DNA from: JAWMQL01 sp033283165
GTDB taxonomy: Bacteria > Pseudomonadota > Gammaproteobacteria > Pseudomonadales > Halieaceae
Assembly (NCBI GenBank): GCA_033283165.1
Contig: JAWMQL010000010.1
Coordinates: 124,001-188,000, forward strand
Length of the DNA stretch: 64,000 nt
Direction: 5' to 3'
Under the pieces are notes generated by a model that was not told the DNA's origin, made no database searches, and saw only the letters and a list, made by a program, of their open reading frames with translations. Both the position numbers and the translations under genes were made by a program. Within the stretch, counting starts at the first letter, position 1. The number at the start of each line of letters is the position of its first letter. Below are positions 42,093-51,087 of this stretch, piece by piece.

Positions 42093-43562
42093 GTGAACGA
42101 ACGCAAGCGGGCGCGCCCGGACGACTACTTCAAGGACTGGAAAGAGCGCGAGGCTCTGGCGGAAGGCATGATTCCCCTGGTGGGCAGCCTGTCAAGGGAA
42201 CACAGCGTAAAGTGCTACATCTACGGCAAATCCCTGGTCAACGCCTCCGTGCTGGAGATCATGAAAGATCACCGTTACGTGCGCCAGGTGGAAGCCAACG
42301 AACTGTCTGAATTTGAGACCTACCCGGTGCTGAAAGCCCTGAGCGAGCTGGACCTGGGTCCCGCCCACATCGACGTCGGTCGCCTGGCGGTCAGGTATTA
42401 TGACCATGGTGAAGGCGCGGGCCTGAGTGTCGACGAGTACGTGCGGCGCGAGGTCGCCGACCTGATCGGGGCCAAATCCAGGCCGATAACGCAGCCTCGG
42501 GACGTCGTGCTGTACGGCTTCGGCCGCATCGGACGCCTGATGGCGCGGATTCTGATCGAAAAAACCAATGGCGGCGACACGCTGCGCCTGCGCGCCATCG
42601 TGGTGCGCAAGGGCAAGGCGCCCAACGACCTGGTCAAGCGCGCCAGCCTGCTGCGCCGCGACTCCGTTCACGGCGCGTTCAACGGCACCATCCGGGTCGA
42701 CGAGGAGCGCCAGTCCTTTGTGGCCAACGGTAATGAAATCAGGGTGATATACGCAGATTCACCGGCGTCGGTGGATTATACCGAGTACGGCATCCACGAC
42801 GCGATCGTCATCGACAATACCGGTGCCTGGCGCGATGTCGAGGGGCTGTCCCAGCACCTGCAGTGCAAGGGCGCCAGCAAGGTCATCCTGACTGCGCCGG
42901 GCAAGGGCGATATGAAAAATGTGGTGGCGGGCATCAACAATGATGTCATCCAGGAGGACGACACCATCATTTCTGCCGCGTCCTGCACGACCAACGCCAT
43001 CGCCCCGCCGCTGAAAGCGATCGACGATGAATTCGGTATCCTGTCCGGGCACGTGGAAACCGTGCACGCTTACACCAACGACCAGAATCTGATCGACAAC
43101 TACCACAAGGCCGACCGGCGGGGTCGTGCAGCGCCGCTGAATATGGTGATCACCGAAACCGGCGCGGCGGTGGCCGTGGCCAAGGTGCTGCCGCAATTAC
43201 AGGGCAAACTTACCGGCAACGCAATCCGGGTGCCGACCCCGAACGTATCGATGGCGATACTCAATCTGACCCTGGCAAGAAAGACGACCCGTGAGGAGTT
43301 GAACGAGTACATGCGCAACGTCGCACTGCACTCGCCGATGCGCAAGCAGATCGATTATTCCAATTCGCCCGAGGTGGTATCCTGCGATTTTGTGGGCTCT
43401 CGCCACGCCTGTGTCTATGATGCCCAGGCGACCATCGTGAACGGCTCCCAGGCAGTGGTCTATGTTTGGTATGACAACGAGTTCGGGTACAGCTGCCAGG
43501 TGCACCGTATCCTGGAACAGATGGCGGGCATCCAGTACGCGGTATACCCCCTGGAAGATTGA
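42093..43562 (+). CDS. gap: Glyceraldehyde-3-phosphate dehydrogenase, long form
   Basis: A 489-residue GAPDH. It has an extra N-terminal region of about 130 residues (from RPDDYFKDWKEREALAEGMIPLVG) before the Rossmann domain DVVLYGFGRIGRLMARIL. The catalytic Cys lies in ISAASCTTNAIAPPLKA and the phosphate-site loop is HAYTNDQNLIDNYHKADRRGRAAPLNM. The C-terminal end is VWYDNEFGYSCQVHRILEQM. Long GAPDHs like this lie between mfd and nqr in pseudomonads and may serve gluconeogenesis. The start is a GTG. Confidence 0.94.
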   Translation: MNERKRARPDDYFKDWKEREALAEGMIPLVGSLSREHSVKCYIYGKSLVNASVLEIMKDHRYVRQVEANELSEFETYPVLKALSELDLGPAHIDVGRLAVRYYDHGEGAGLSVDEYVRREVADLIGAKSRPITQPRDVVLYGFGRIGRLMARILIEKTNGGDTLRLRAIVVRKGKAPNDLVKRASLLRRDSVHGAFNGTIRVDEERQSFVANGNEIRVIYADSPASVDYTEYGIHDAIVIDNTGAWRDVEGLSQHLQCKGASKVILTAPGKGDMKNVVAGINNDVIQEDDTIISAASCTTNAIAPPLKAIDDEFGILSGHVETVHAYTNDQNLIDNYHKADRRGRAAPLNMVITETGAAVAVAKVLPQLQGKLTGNAIRVPTPNVSMAILNLTLARKTTREELNEYMRNVALHSPMRKQIDYSNSPEVVSCDFVGSRHACVYDAQATIVNGSQAVVYVWYDNEFGYSCQVHRILEQMAGIQYAVYPLED

Positions 43563-43644
43563 GGGCGACCGATGGGCGCCGCTGGCGGGGCGGTACCTGT
43601 CGACAAAAACTTGTTCAAAATCAAGTGGCTGTCCCCGGGCTGTG

Positions 43645-43673
43645 TGGCCTTTTCGGGGGCGCTTGGCTATAAT
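43645..43673 (+). promoter_or_regulatory. Possible nqr operon promoter
   Basis: A consensus TATAAT at 43668-43673 lies 152 bases before nqrA. No good -35 is visible at 17 bases (TGGCCT), so an activator may be needed. The 262-base gap otherwise holds no recognised site. Confidence 0.4.
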
Positions 43674-43824
43674 GCGCGCGGCTTGGGGCCGGGTGGCTGA
43701 AACTGTCAGTAATCGTGGCGCTAATGAACCTCCAGGCAGCACGCAAGTTCCTGATTTCCGGGAATATCTTAAGGGGGTTTGGCTCCGGCCGATTCACTGT
43801 TCAATCACACTGTAGGCAGATCGT

Positions 43825-45168
43825 ATGATCAAAGTGAAGCGGGGCCTGGATATCCCGATCCAGGGCGCCCCCGAGCAAATCATTGAAGATGCCCCGGCCG
43901 CGCGGGCCGTGGCGCTGGTGGGGTTCGACTATGTCGGCATGAAACCCACCATGGAGGTGCGCGAGGGCGACCGGGTCAAGAAGGGCCAGGTGCTGTTCAC
44001 CGACAAAAAGACCGAGGGCGTGGCCTATACGGCCCCCGCGGGCGGCGTGGTGGCCGCGATCAACCGCGGAGCCAGGCGAGTCCTGCAGTCGGTGGTGATC
44101 GAAGTGGACGGGGACGAGGCGGAGCAGTTTGCCGCCCATGATGCAGCTGCTGCGGCGCAACTCGATGCCGCCGCCGTGCGCGAGCAACTCGTTGCCAGTG
44201 GCCAGTGGACTGCCCTGCGTACCCGCCCCTACAGCAAGGTCCCGGCGGCTGCCGCCGAGGCATCGGCCATATTTGTGACGGCGATCGATACGCATCCGCT
44301 GGCCGGAGACCCCGGCGTGGTCATTGCCGGGCAGGCAGAGGCATTCACGCTGGGACAGGACCTGCTGGCCAAACTGACCAATGGCAAGCTTTATGTCTGC
44401 GCCGCGGCCGGCGCCCAGCTGCCCACGGGCCAGGCGGCAAATATCGAGTATGCCGAGTTCAGTGGCCCGCATCCGGCCGGCCTGGCGGGTACCCATGTGC
44501 ATTTCCTGGAGGGCGCCAGCCTGGACAAGGTGGTCTGGACCATCGGCTACCAGGATGTGATTGCGGTAGGCCGCCTGTTCCTGGACGGCCAGCTGTACAC
44601 CGACCGGGTGATCGCCCTGGCCGGTCCCCAGGTGGAGAGGCCACGCCTGTTGCGCACCCGAATCGGTGTCGACCTGCAGGCGTTGACTGCAGGTCAGTTG
44701 AAAGAAGGTGAGAACCGTGTCATTTCCGGTTCCGTGCTGGGCGGGCGCAGGGTGGCTACCGGCACTGCCTACCTGGGCCGCTACCACAACCAGGTTTCCG
44801 TCCTGCTGGAAGGCCGCCAGCGTGAGTTCATGGGCTGGCTTTCGCCCGGCATCAACAAGCACTCCAACCTGGGCATTTATGTCTCCAGCTTTTTCGGTTG
44901 CAAACCGCTGCCCATGACCACCAACACCAATGGTTCCGAGCGGGCTATCGTGCCAGTGGGGAGTTACGAGAACGTTATGCCCCTGGACATCCTGCCCACC
45001 CAGCTGTTGCGCGCGCTGGTGGTCGGCGATACCGAGATGGCCCAGGCCCTGGGTTGCCTGGAACTGGACGAGGAAGATCTCGCCCTGTGTTCCTACGTCT
45101 GTCCGGGTAAATACGAATATGGTCCCATCCTGAGGGACAACCTGACGCGTATAGAGAAGGAGGGTTAA
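43825..45168 (+). CDS. nqrA: Na+-translocating NADH:quinone reductase subunit A
   Basis: A 447-residue peripheral NQR subunit with the quinone-site region. The N-terminus MIKVKRGLDIPIQGAPEQIIEDAPAARAVALVGFDYVGMKPTMEVREGDRVKKGQ is typical. The protein continues with SRPYSKVPA-type and GPHPAGLAGTHVHFLEG segments, and ends GKYEYGPILRDNLTRIEKEG. It opens the six-gene operon that pumps sodium with NADH oxidation. nqrB follows after three bases. Confidence 0.96.
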   Translation: MIKVKRGLDIPIQGAPEQIIEDAPAARAVALVGFDYVGMKPTMEVREGDRVKKGQVLFTDKKTEGVAYTAPAGGVVAAINRGARRVLQSVVIEVDGDEAEQFAAHDAAAAAQLDAAAVREQLVASGQWTALRTRPYSKVPAAAAEASAIFVTAIDTHPLAGDPGVVIAGQAEAFTLGQDLLAKLTNGKLYVCAAAGAQLPTGQAANIEYAEFSGPHPAGLAGTHVHFLEGASLDKVVWTIGYQDVIAVGRLFLDGQLYTDRVIALAGPQVERPRLLRTRIGVDLQALTAGQLKEGENRVISGSVLGGRRVATGTAYLGRYHNQVSVLLEGRQREFMGWLSPGINKHSNLGIYVSSFFGCKPLPMTTNTNGSERAIVPVGSYENVMPLDILPTQLLRALVVGDTEMAQALGCLELDEEDLALCSYVCPGKYEYGPILRDNLTRIEKEG

Positions 45169-45171
45169 GAC

Positions 45172-46368
45172 GTGGGATTGCGAAAGTATCTTGACAGCGT
45201 CGAGCACCATTTCCAGGACGGCGGCAGGTTCCAGAATTTCTACGCCCTGTACGAGGTATTCGATACTTTTCTGTATGCGCCGGGAACGGTAACCCGTTCC
45301 ACCGCGCATGTGCGCGACGGTGTGGACCTCAAGCGCATCATGATCACCGTCTGGCTGGCGGCGTTCCCGGCCATGTTCTACGGCATGTACAACCTCGGCT
45401 TCCAGGCCACGGACGTCATGCCCGCGAACTACGCGGTCGAGGGTTGGCGAGGCTGGCTGATCGAGCTTCTCGGGGGCTACGATGGCAGCAGTATCTGGCA
45501 CTGTTTCTGGTTCGGGGCGGTATTTTTCCTGCCGATTTATGTCGTTACCTTCGTGGTCGGCATCGCCTGGGAAATCCTGTTCGCCATCAAGCGCGGTCAC
45601 GAGGTCAACGAGGGTTTCTTCGTCACCTCCATCCTGTTCGCCCTTACCTGTCCGCCGGACATTCCCCTGTGGCAGGTGGCGCTGGGTATCAGCTTCGGCG
45701 TGGTAATCGGCAAGGAAGTGTTTGGCGGTACCGGCAAGAATTTCCTCAACCCGGCGCTGACCGGTCGCGCCTTCCTGTATTTCGCCTACCCGGCGCAGAT
45801 GTCTGGGGATGCGGTGTGGGTTGCCGTGGATGGCCATACAGGGGCCACGCCACTGTCCGTGGTGGCGTCCCAGGGAATCGAGGCCCTGCAGAGTCAGGTG
45901 AGCTGGATGGATGCCTTCCTCGGCGCTATCCCGGGCTCCATCGGCGAGACCTCCACGCTGGCCATCCTGATCGGTGGCGTGCTGTTGCTTGTTTCCAGAG
46001 TGGCGTCCTGGCGCATTGTTACCGGCGTCATGATCGGCATGGTGGCACTGTCCTCCCTGTTCAACGCCATCGGCTCGGATAGCAACCCGGCTTTCGCCAT
46101 GCCCTGGTACTGGCACCTGGTTACCGGTGGTTTCGCCTTTGGCATGATCTTCATGGCTACCGATCCGGTATCGGCGGCCATGACCAATGGCGGCAAATGG
46201 GCCTTCGGCATCCTCATCGGCCTGATGACGGTGTTGATCAGGGTGGTTAACCCCGCCTTCCCCGAGGGCATTATGCTGGCGATCCTGTTCGCGAACCTGT
46301 TTGCCCCGCTGATGGACCACTTCGTGGTTCAGGCCAATATCAAACGGAGGCTTGCCCGTGTCCGGTAA
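45172..46368 (+). CDS. nqrB: Na+-NQR subunit B
   Basis: A 398-residue integral membrane subunit with about ten helices. It carries a covalent FMN on threonine: the motif DGHTGAT is at residues 220-226, with Thr226 the expected attachment site. Quinone-site glycines are expected in the first helix region. The GTG start has AAGGAGGG upstream. The ApbE flavin transferase that would modify it is encoded downstream at 49718. Its end overlaps nqrC by 11 bases. Confidence 0.96.
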   Translation: MGLRKYLDSVEHHFQDGGRFQNFYALYEVFDTFLYAPGTVTRSTAHVRDGVDLKRIMITVWLAAFPAMFYGMYNLGFQATDVMPANYAVEGWRGWLIELLGGYDGSSIWHCFWFGAVFFLPIYVVTFVVGIAWEILFAIKRGHEVNEGFFVTSILFALTCPPDIPLWQVALGISFGVVIGKEVFGGTGKNFLNPALTGRAFLYFAYPAQMSGDAVWVAVDGHTGATPLSVVASQGIEALQSQVSWMDAFLGAIPGSIGETSTLAILIGGVLLLVSRVASWRIVTGVMIGMVALSSLFNAIGSDSNPAFAMPWYWHLVTGGFAFGMIFMATDPVSAAMTNGGKWAFGILIGLMTVLIRVVNPAFPEGIMLAILFANLFAPLMDHFVVQANIKRRLARVR

Positions 46369-47128
46369 TGACAGTATCAAGAAAATCCTGACGGTTGCGG
46401 TTTTACTCTGCGTCGTCTGCGCCGTGTTCGTGTCCACCGCAGCGGTGATGCTGAAACCCGCGCAGGAAGCCAACAAGAGTCTGGATCGCAAGCGCAACAT
46501 CCTTGCAGCGGCGGGGCTGCTGGAAGCGGACGCCAGTGTGGAGGAGCAGTTCGCCAGGGTCACCAGTCGGGTGGTCGACCTGCGCAGCGGCGAATTCGCC
46601 GACGACATCGATCCTGCGAATTACGACCAGCGCAAGGCAGCCAAGGACCCGGCGATGTCCGAAAAGCTGACCCCGGAGGATGACCTGGCCAAGATCGGAC
46701 GTCGCGAGAACTACGCCGTGGTCTACCTGGTGGAGCACGAAGGCGAACTGGACAAGGTGATCCTGCCTGTTCATGGCTACGGCCTGTGGTCGACGCTCTA
46801 CGGCTTCCTCGCCCTGGAGTCCGACGGCAACACCGTGGCCGGGCTCGGTTTCTACGAGCATGGTGAAACGCCGGGCCTGGGCGGTGAGGTGGACAACCCC
46901 AACTGGAAAAGACTGTGGCCGGGCAAAAAGGTGTATCGCGACGGCGATGTGGCGATCGGCCTGGTCAAGGGCGCGGTAGATCACAACAGTGCCAACGCGC
47001 CCTGGCAGGTCGATGGCCTGTCGGGCGCAACGCTCACCAGCAAGGGCGTCACGAACCTGGTGCACTTCTGGCTGGGCGAAGACGGCTACGCCCCGTTCCT
47101 CAACAAACTGAAATCCGGAGAGGCCTGA
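46358..47128 (+). CDS. nqrC: Na+-NQR subunit C
   Basis: A 256-residue subunit. It has one N-terminal helix (IKKILTVAVLLCVVCAVFVSTAAVML) and a periplasmic FMN-binding domain with GYGLWSTLYGFLAL, GETPGLGGEV and the flavinylation motif DGLSGATLTS (Thr225). I place the start at a GTG seven bases after GGAGG, not at an in-frame TTG six bases earlier. FMN on both NqrB and NqrC is added by ApbE. Confidence 0.95.
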   Translation: MSGNDSIKKILTVAVLLCVVCAVFVSTAAVMLKPAQEANKSLDRKRNILAAAGLLEADASVEEQFARVTSRVVDLRSGEFADDIDPANYDQRKAAKDPAMSEKLTPEDDLAKIGRRENYAVVYLVEHEGELDKVILPVHGYGLWSTLYGFLALESDGNTVAGLGFYEHGETPGLGGEVDNPNWKRLWPGKKVYRDGDVAIGLVKGAVDHNSANAPWQVDGLSGATLTSKGVTNLVHFWLGEDGYAPFLNKLKSGEA

Positions 47129-47129
47129 G

Positions 47130-47792
47130 ATGGAGAGCATTAAAGAGACCCTGACCGGGCCTATTATCAAGAACAACCCCATCGCCCTGCAGATCCTGGG
47201 GATTTGCTCGGCACTGGCCGTGACCTCTTCCCTGCAGGTGACCATGGTCATGTGTATTGCGCTGACCTCGGTGACCGCCTTCTCCAACCTGGGCGTGTCG
47301 CTGATTCGAAAGCACATCCCGGGCAGCATTCGGATCATTGTGCAGATGGTGATCATTGCCTCGCTGGTGATCCTGGTGGACCAGCTGCTAAAGGCTTACG
47401 CCTACGCCATCAGCAAGCAATTATCGGTGTTCGTCGGCCTGATTATCACCAACTGTATCGTGATGGGTCGGGCCGAGGCCTTCGCCATGAAGAATCCGCC
47501 GCTGGCGAGTTTCCTCGACGGTATCGGCAATGGCCTTGGATACAGTGCCGTGCTGATCACGCTCGCGGTGATCCGTGAACTGTTCGGAAGCGGTAAGTTG
47601 TTCGGGTTCGAGATCCTGCCGCTGGTAACCGATGGTGGCTGGTACGTGCCCAACGGCCTGCTGCTGCTGCCGCCCAGCGCCTTCTTCCTGATCGGCCTGA
47701 TCATCTGGGGATTGCGCAGCGTGCGCAAGGAGCAGGTGGAGAGCCCGGAGTACAGGTTGGCGAAACACACCGCAGCAGGGGAGGGCGTCTGA
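47130..47792 (+). CDS. nqrD: Na+-NQR subunit D
   Basis: A 220-residue membrane subunit with six helices, beginning ESIKETLTGPIIKNNPIALQILGICSALAVTSSLQ. The cysteine in LQILGICSALAVT and the NCIVMGRAEAFAMKNPP segment, also with Cys, are the known pair that ligates iron with NqrE. It starts two bases after nqrC. Confidence 0.96.
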   Translation: MESIKETLTGPIIKNNPIALQILGICSALAVTSSLQVTMVMCIALTSVTAFSNLGVSLIRKHIPGSIRIIVQMVIIASLVILVDQLLKAYAYAISKQLSVFVGLIITNCIVMGRAEAFAMKNPPLASFLDGIGNGLGYSAVLITLAVIRELFGSGKLFGFEILPLVTDGGWYVPNGLLLLPPSAFFLIGLIIWGLRSVRKEQVESPEYRLAKHTAAGEGV

Positions 47793-47793
47793 C

Positions 47794-48402
<609 letters not shown>

Positions 48403-48417
48403 GCGGGAAAGTACGAC

Positions 48418-49641
48418 ATGGAAATGACAATTGTTTACGGCGTCGGCATGTTTACCGCGATTGTGCTGGCGTTGGTGTTACTGATTCTGGCGGCGCGCTC
48501 CAGGTTGGTAAGTAGTGGAAACGTCTCCATCGAGATCAACGGTGAAAAGACAATTACCGTACCGGCGGGCGGCAAGTTATTGCAGACACTGTCCGAGGCC
48601 AACCTGTTCCTGCCCTCGGCCTGCGGCGGTGGTGGTACCTGTGCCCAGTGCAAGTGCATCATCAAGGAAGGTGGCGGTTCGATGCTGCCGACCGAGGAGT
48701 CCCACTTCACCCGGCGCGACGCGGCGGAAGGCTGGCGCCTGAGCTGTCAGACCGCGGTCAAGCAGGACATGAAGATCCAGGTTCCCGAAGAAGTGTTCGG
48801 CGTCAAGCAGTGGGAATGCACGGTGGTGTCCAACCCCAACGTTGCGACCTTCATCAAAGAGTTGACCCTGCGCCTGCCGGAGGGGGAAAACGTCGATTTT
48901 CGCGCCGGCGGCTATGTGCAGCTGGAATGCCCGCCTCATCACGTGAAGTACTCCGACTTCGATATCGACGAGGAGTACCGCGGCGACTGGGAGCGCTTCG
49001 GTTTCTTCAAGCTGGAGTCCGTGGTCAAGGAAACCGTGATCCGCGCCTACTCCATGGCCAACTACCCGGAAGAAAAGGGCCTGGTGAAGTTCAACATCCG
49101 GATCGCCACGCCGCCCCCCGGTTCCGTGGGGATTCCCCCCGGCCAGATGTCCTCCTGGGTGTTCGGCCTCAAGCCGGGTGACAAGGTCACGGTATATGGA
49201 CCTTTCGGGGAGTTCTTCGCCAAGGAAACCGACGCCGAGATGGTCTTCATCGGCGGCGGCGCCGGCATGGCGCCCATGCGCTCGCATATTTTCGATCAGC
49301 TCAAGCGCCTCCATAGCAAGCGCAAGATTTCTTTCTGGTACGGGGCACGCTCCCTGCGCGAGATGTTCTACCAGGATGAGTACGACCAACTGGCCGCTGA
49401 AAACGATAATTTCGAGTGGCACGTGGCCCTGTCCGACCCGCAGCCGGAAGACAACTGGGACGGACTGACCGGTTTTATCCACAATGTACTGTACGACGAG
49501 TACCTGAAAGACCACCCGGCTCCAGAAGACTGCGAGTACTACATGTGCGGGCCGCCGATGATGAACGCCGCCGTGATCCAGATGCTGACGGATCTCGGTG
49601 TAGAGCCGGAGAACATCCTGCTCGATGACTTCGGGGGCTGA
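48418..49641 (+). CDS. nqrF: Na+-NQR subunit F (NADH entry)
   Basis: A 407-residue subunit. It has an N-terminal helix (IVLALVLLILAARSR) and a 2Fe-2S domain with CGGGGTCAQCKC. The FAD domain has RAYSMANYPEE and the NADH domain has FIGGGAGMAPMRSHIFDQL. The end is YYMCGPPMMNAAVIQMLTDLGVEPENILLDDFGG. It takes electrons from NADH and passes them to NqrDE and then the FMN subunits. A terminator follows at 49676. Confidence 0.97.
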   Translation: MEMTIVYGVGMFTAIVLALVLLILAARSRLVSSGNVSIEINGEKTITVPAGGKLLQTLSEANLFLPSACGGGGTCAQCKCIIKEGGGSMLPTEESHFTRRDAAEGWRLSCQTAVKQDMKIQVPEEVFGVKQWECTVVSNPNVATFIKELTLRLPEGENVDFRAGGYVQLECPPHHVKYSDFDIDEEYRGDWERFGFFKLESVVKETVIRAYSMANYPEEKGLVKFNIRIATPPPGSVGIPPGQMSSWVFGLKPGDKVTVYGPFGEFFAKETDAEMVFIGGGAGMAPMRSHIFDQLKRLHSKRKISFWYGARSLREMFYQDEYDQLAAENDNFEWHVALSDPQPEDNWDGLTGFIHNVLYDEYLKDHPAPEDCEYYMCGPPMMNAAVIQMLTDLGVEPENILLDDFGG

Positions 49642-49675
49642 ACAAAGGGGCCGGGCCCCTTATCCAGGCGAGACG

Positions 49676-49699
49676 AAAAGGGGGGCTGCCCCCTTTTTT
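49676..49699 (+). terminator. Rho-independent terminator of the nqr operon
   Basis: The stem AAAGGGGG/CCCCCTTT encloses a GCTG loop and runs into TTTTTT ending at 49699. The first ATG of the apbE frame follows immediately at 49700. A second G/C hairpin (AGGGGCC...GGGCCCCT) lies just upstream. Confidence 0.8.
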
Positions 49700-49717
49700 A
49701 TGTACGGGATGTACGGT

Positions 49718-50839
49718 ATGCCCGGTAAAGCGGGGCACGCTGCGTCGCGGGGGGCAGGACAGCGTGCCCCGCTTTATCGGGTACGCCGGGAGCGACGGCC
49801 TTGGCTTCGGCTATGGCTCGTACTGTTCGCCGGCCTGCTGCTGTCAGCCTGTGCCCCCCAGCGCGACCCGGTGCGACTGGAAGGCAGCACGATGGGTACC
49901 AGCTGGCATGTGACCTACATTCCCGGGCACAGTCCACTGGCCAGCGCCGATGTGCGGGCCGGCATCCAGGCGCAGCTGGCCGCGGTAGAGGACAGTATGT
50001 CGACCTATATCGGGGAATCCGAAATCAGCCGTTTCAACCGGCAGCCCGTGGGTGAGTGGTTGGCGCTGTCTCCCGACTTTGTCACCGTGCTGCGGGCAGC
50101 ACTCAAGGTTGGCCAGTCCAGTGACGGCGCCTACGACGTTACCGTGGCGCCACTGGTCAATCGCTGGGGTTTCGGTCCCGATCCCCTGCGCGGGCAGCCG
50201 CCATCAGGCGAGGAGGTGCAGGCACTGCTGCAGCAGGTGGGCCAGGACAAGTTGGAACTGGATGCGGAGAATGCCAGGCTGCGCAAGCGAGCGCCGGTGA
50301 GTATCGATTTTTCCTCCATAGCCAAGGGCTATGGGGTAGACCGTGTGGCCGAGTACCTGCTGCAGCAACAAATTGACGATTTCATGGTCGAAGTAGGCGG
50401 AGAAATTCGATTGTCCGGTGTCAGCCCGAGGGGCGATTTGTGGCGTATCGCAGTGGAACAGCCGGATCCGGCGGGGCGCTCCATGGCCACGGCCGTGGCA
50501 CTGACCGACCGCGCCGTGGCCACCTCGGGTGACTACCGCAATTTCTTCGAACTGGATGGCAGGCGGTACTCCCACAGTATCGACCCGCGCACCGGCTACC
50601 CGGTCCTGCACGACCTGGTGTCGGTAACCGTCATCCACGACAGCGCCATGCTGGCCGACGCCTGGGCCACCGCGCTAATCGTGCTGGGCGGCGAACAGGC
50701 CAGGGCGGTGGCGGAGGCCAACGGTTTGGCGGTATATTTCATCAGGCGACACGGAGATGAATTTATCGCCACTCACAGCAGCGCCTATTGGGTCTATGCC
50801 AACTCGGTGAAGCTGCAGCAGGAGCCATGGGAATCATGA
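49718..50839 (+). CDS. apbE: ApbE, FAD:protein FMN transferase (lipoprotein)
   Basis: A 373-residue transferase. It has a lipobox in LLLSACAPQ, then EGSTMGTSWHVTY and VSIDFSSIAKGYGVDRVAEYL. It continues with VEVGGEIRLSG and YSHSIDPRTGYPV, with metal and FAD residues toward the end (AMLADAWATALIVLGG). It transfers FMN to the SGAT/TGAT threonines of NqrB and NqrC. The start is uncertain. ATGs at 49700, 49709 and 49718 all lie against the terminator without a ribosome site, and no other start codon precedes the signal sequence. The N-terminal 30 residues are unusually basic and encoded by an inverted repeat. Confidence 0.88.
   Translation: MPGKAGHAASRGAGQRAPLYRVRRERRPWLRLWLVLFAGLLLSACAPQRDPVRLEGSTMGTSWHVTYIPGHSPLASADVRAGIQAQLAAVEDSMSTYIGESEISRFNRQPVGEWLALSPDFVTVLRAALKVGQSSDGAYDVTVAPLVNRWGFGPDPLRGQPPSGEEVQALLQQVGQDKLELDAENARLRKRAPVSIDFSSIAKGYGVDRVAEYLLQQQIDDFMVEVGGEIRLSGVSPRGDLWRIAVEQPDPAGRSMATAVALTDRAVATSGDYRNFFELDGRRYSHSIDPRTGYPVLHDLVSVTVIHDSAMLADAWATALIVLGGEQARAVAEANGLAVYFIRRHGDEFIATHSSAYWVYANSVKLQQEPWES
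49721..49781. repeat. Inverted repeat inside the apbE 5' end
   Basis: Two 22-base arms (49721-49742 and 49760-49781) are complementary at all but one position, with a 17-base loop (CGTCGCGGGGGGCAGGA). They encode part of the extra basic segment before the ApbE signal helix. The core AAAGCGGGGCACGCTG is GC-rich like a REP unit. Confidence 0.85.
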
Positions 50840-51069
50840 CAATATTTCTACTCAGTGCGCTGGTTATCGGCCTGGTCATCGCAGGAATGGCTATCGGGGT
50901 GATCATGGGCCGGCAACCGATCAAGGGCTCCTGTGGCGGCCTCGGGTCGCTGGGGATCGACAGCAAGTGCGAGATATGCGGCGGTGATCCCCAGCGCTGT
51001 GACGAGGAGACCCGCGACGGCGAGGTGGGCCGTAACAACCCCGGTCTTTATTATCCCGCCGATCGCTGA
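50836..51069 (+). CDS. nqrM: NqrM, Na+-NQR maturation factor
   Basis: A 77-residue protein. It has one N-terminal helix (LSALVIGLVIAGMAIGVIMG), then RQPIKGSCGGLGSLGIDSKCEICGGDPQRCDEE. Four cysteines are in the NqrM arrangement, thought to deliver iron to the NqrD/NqrE centre. It overlaps the apbE stop (ATGA); an ATG at 50827 with AGGAG is the alternative start. It completes the NQR maturation set. Confidence 0.9.
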   Translation: MTIFLLSALVIGLVIAGMAIGVIMGRQPIKGSCGGLGSLGIDSKCEICGGDPQRCDEETRDGEVGRNNPGLYYPADR

Positions 51070-51087
51070 TCCGGGGGTTACCGCCTG

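Noticed and set aside
43801..46608. Open frame of 935 codons on the minus strand opposite nqrA/nqrB
   Set aside because: It mirrors the codon pattern of well-recognised nqr genes; its translation is low-complexity and His/Gln-rich with no domain. It is a GC-driven antisense artefact.
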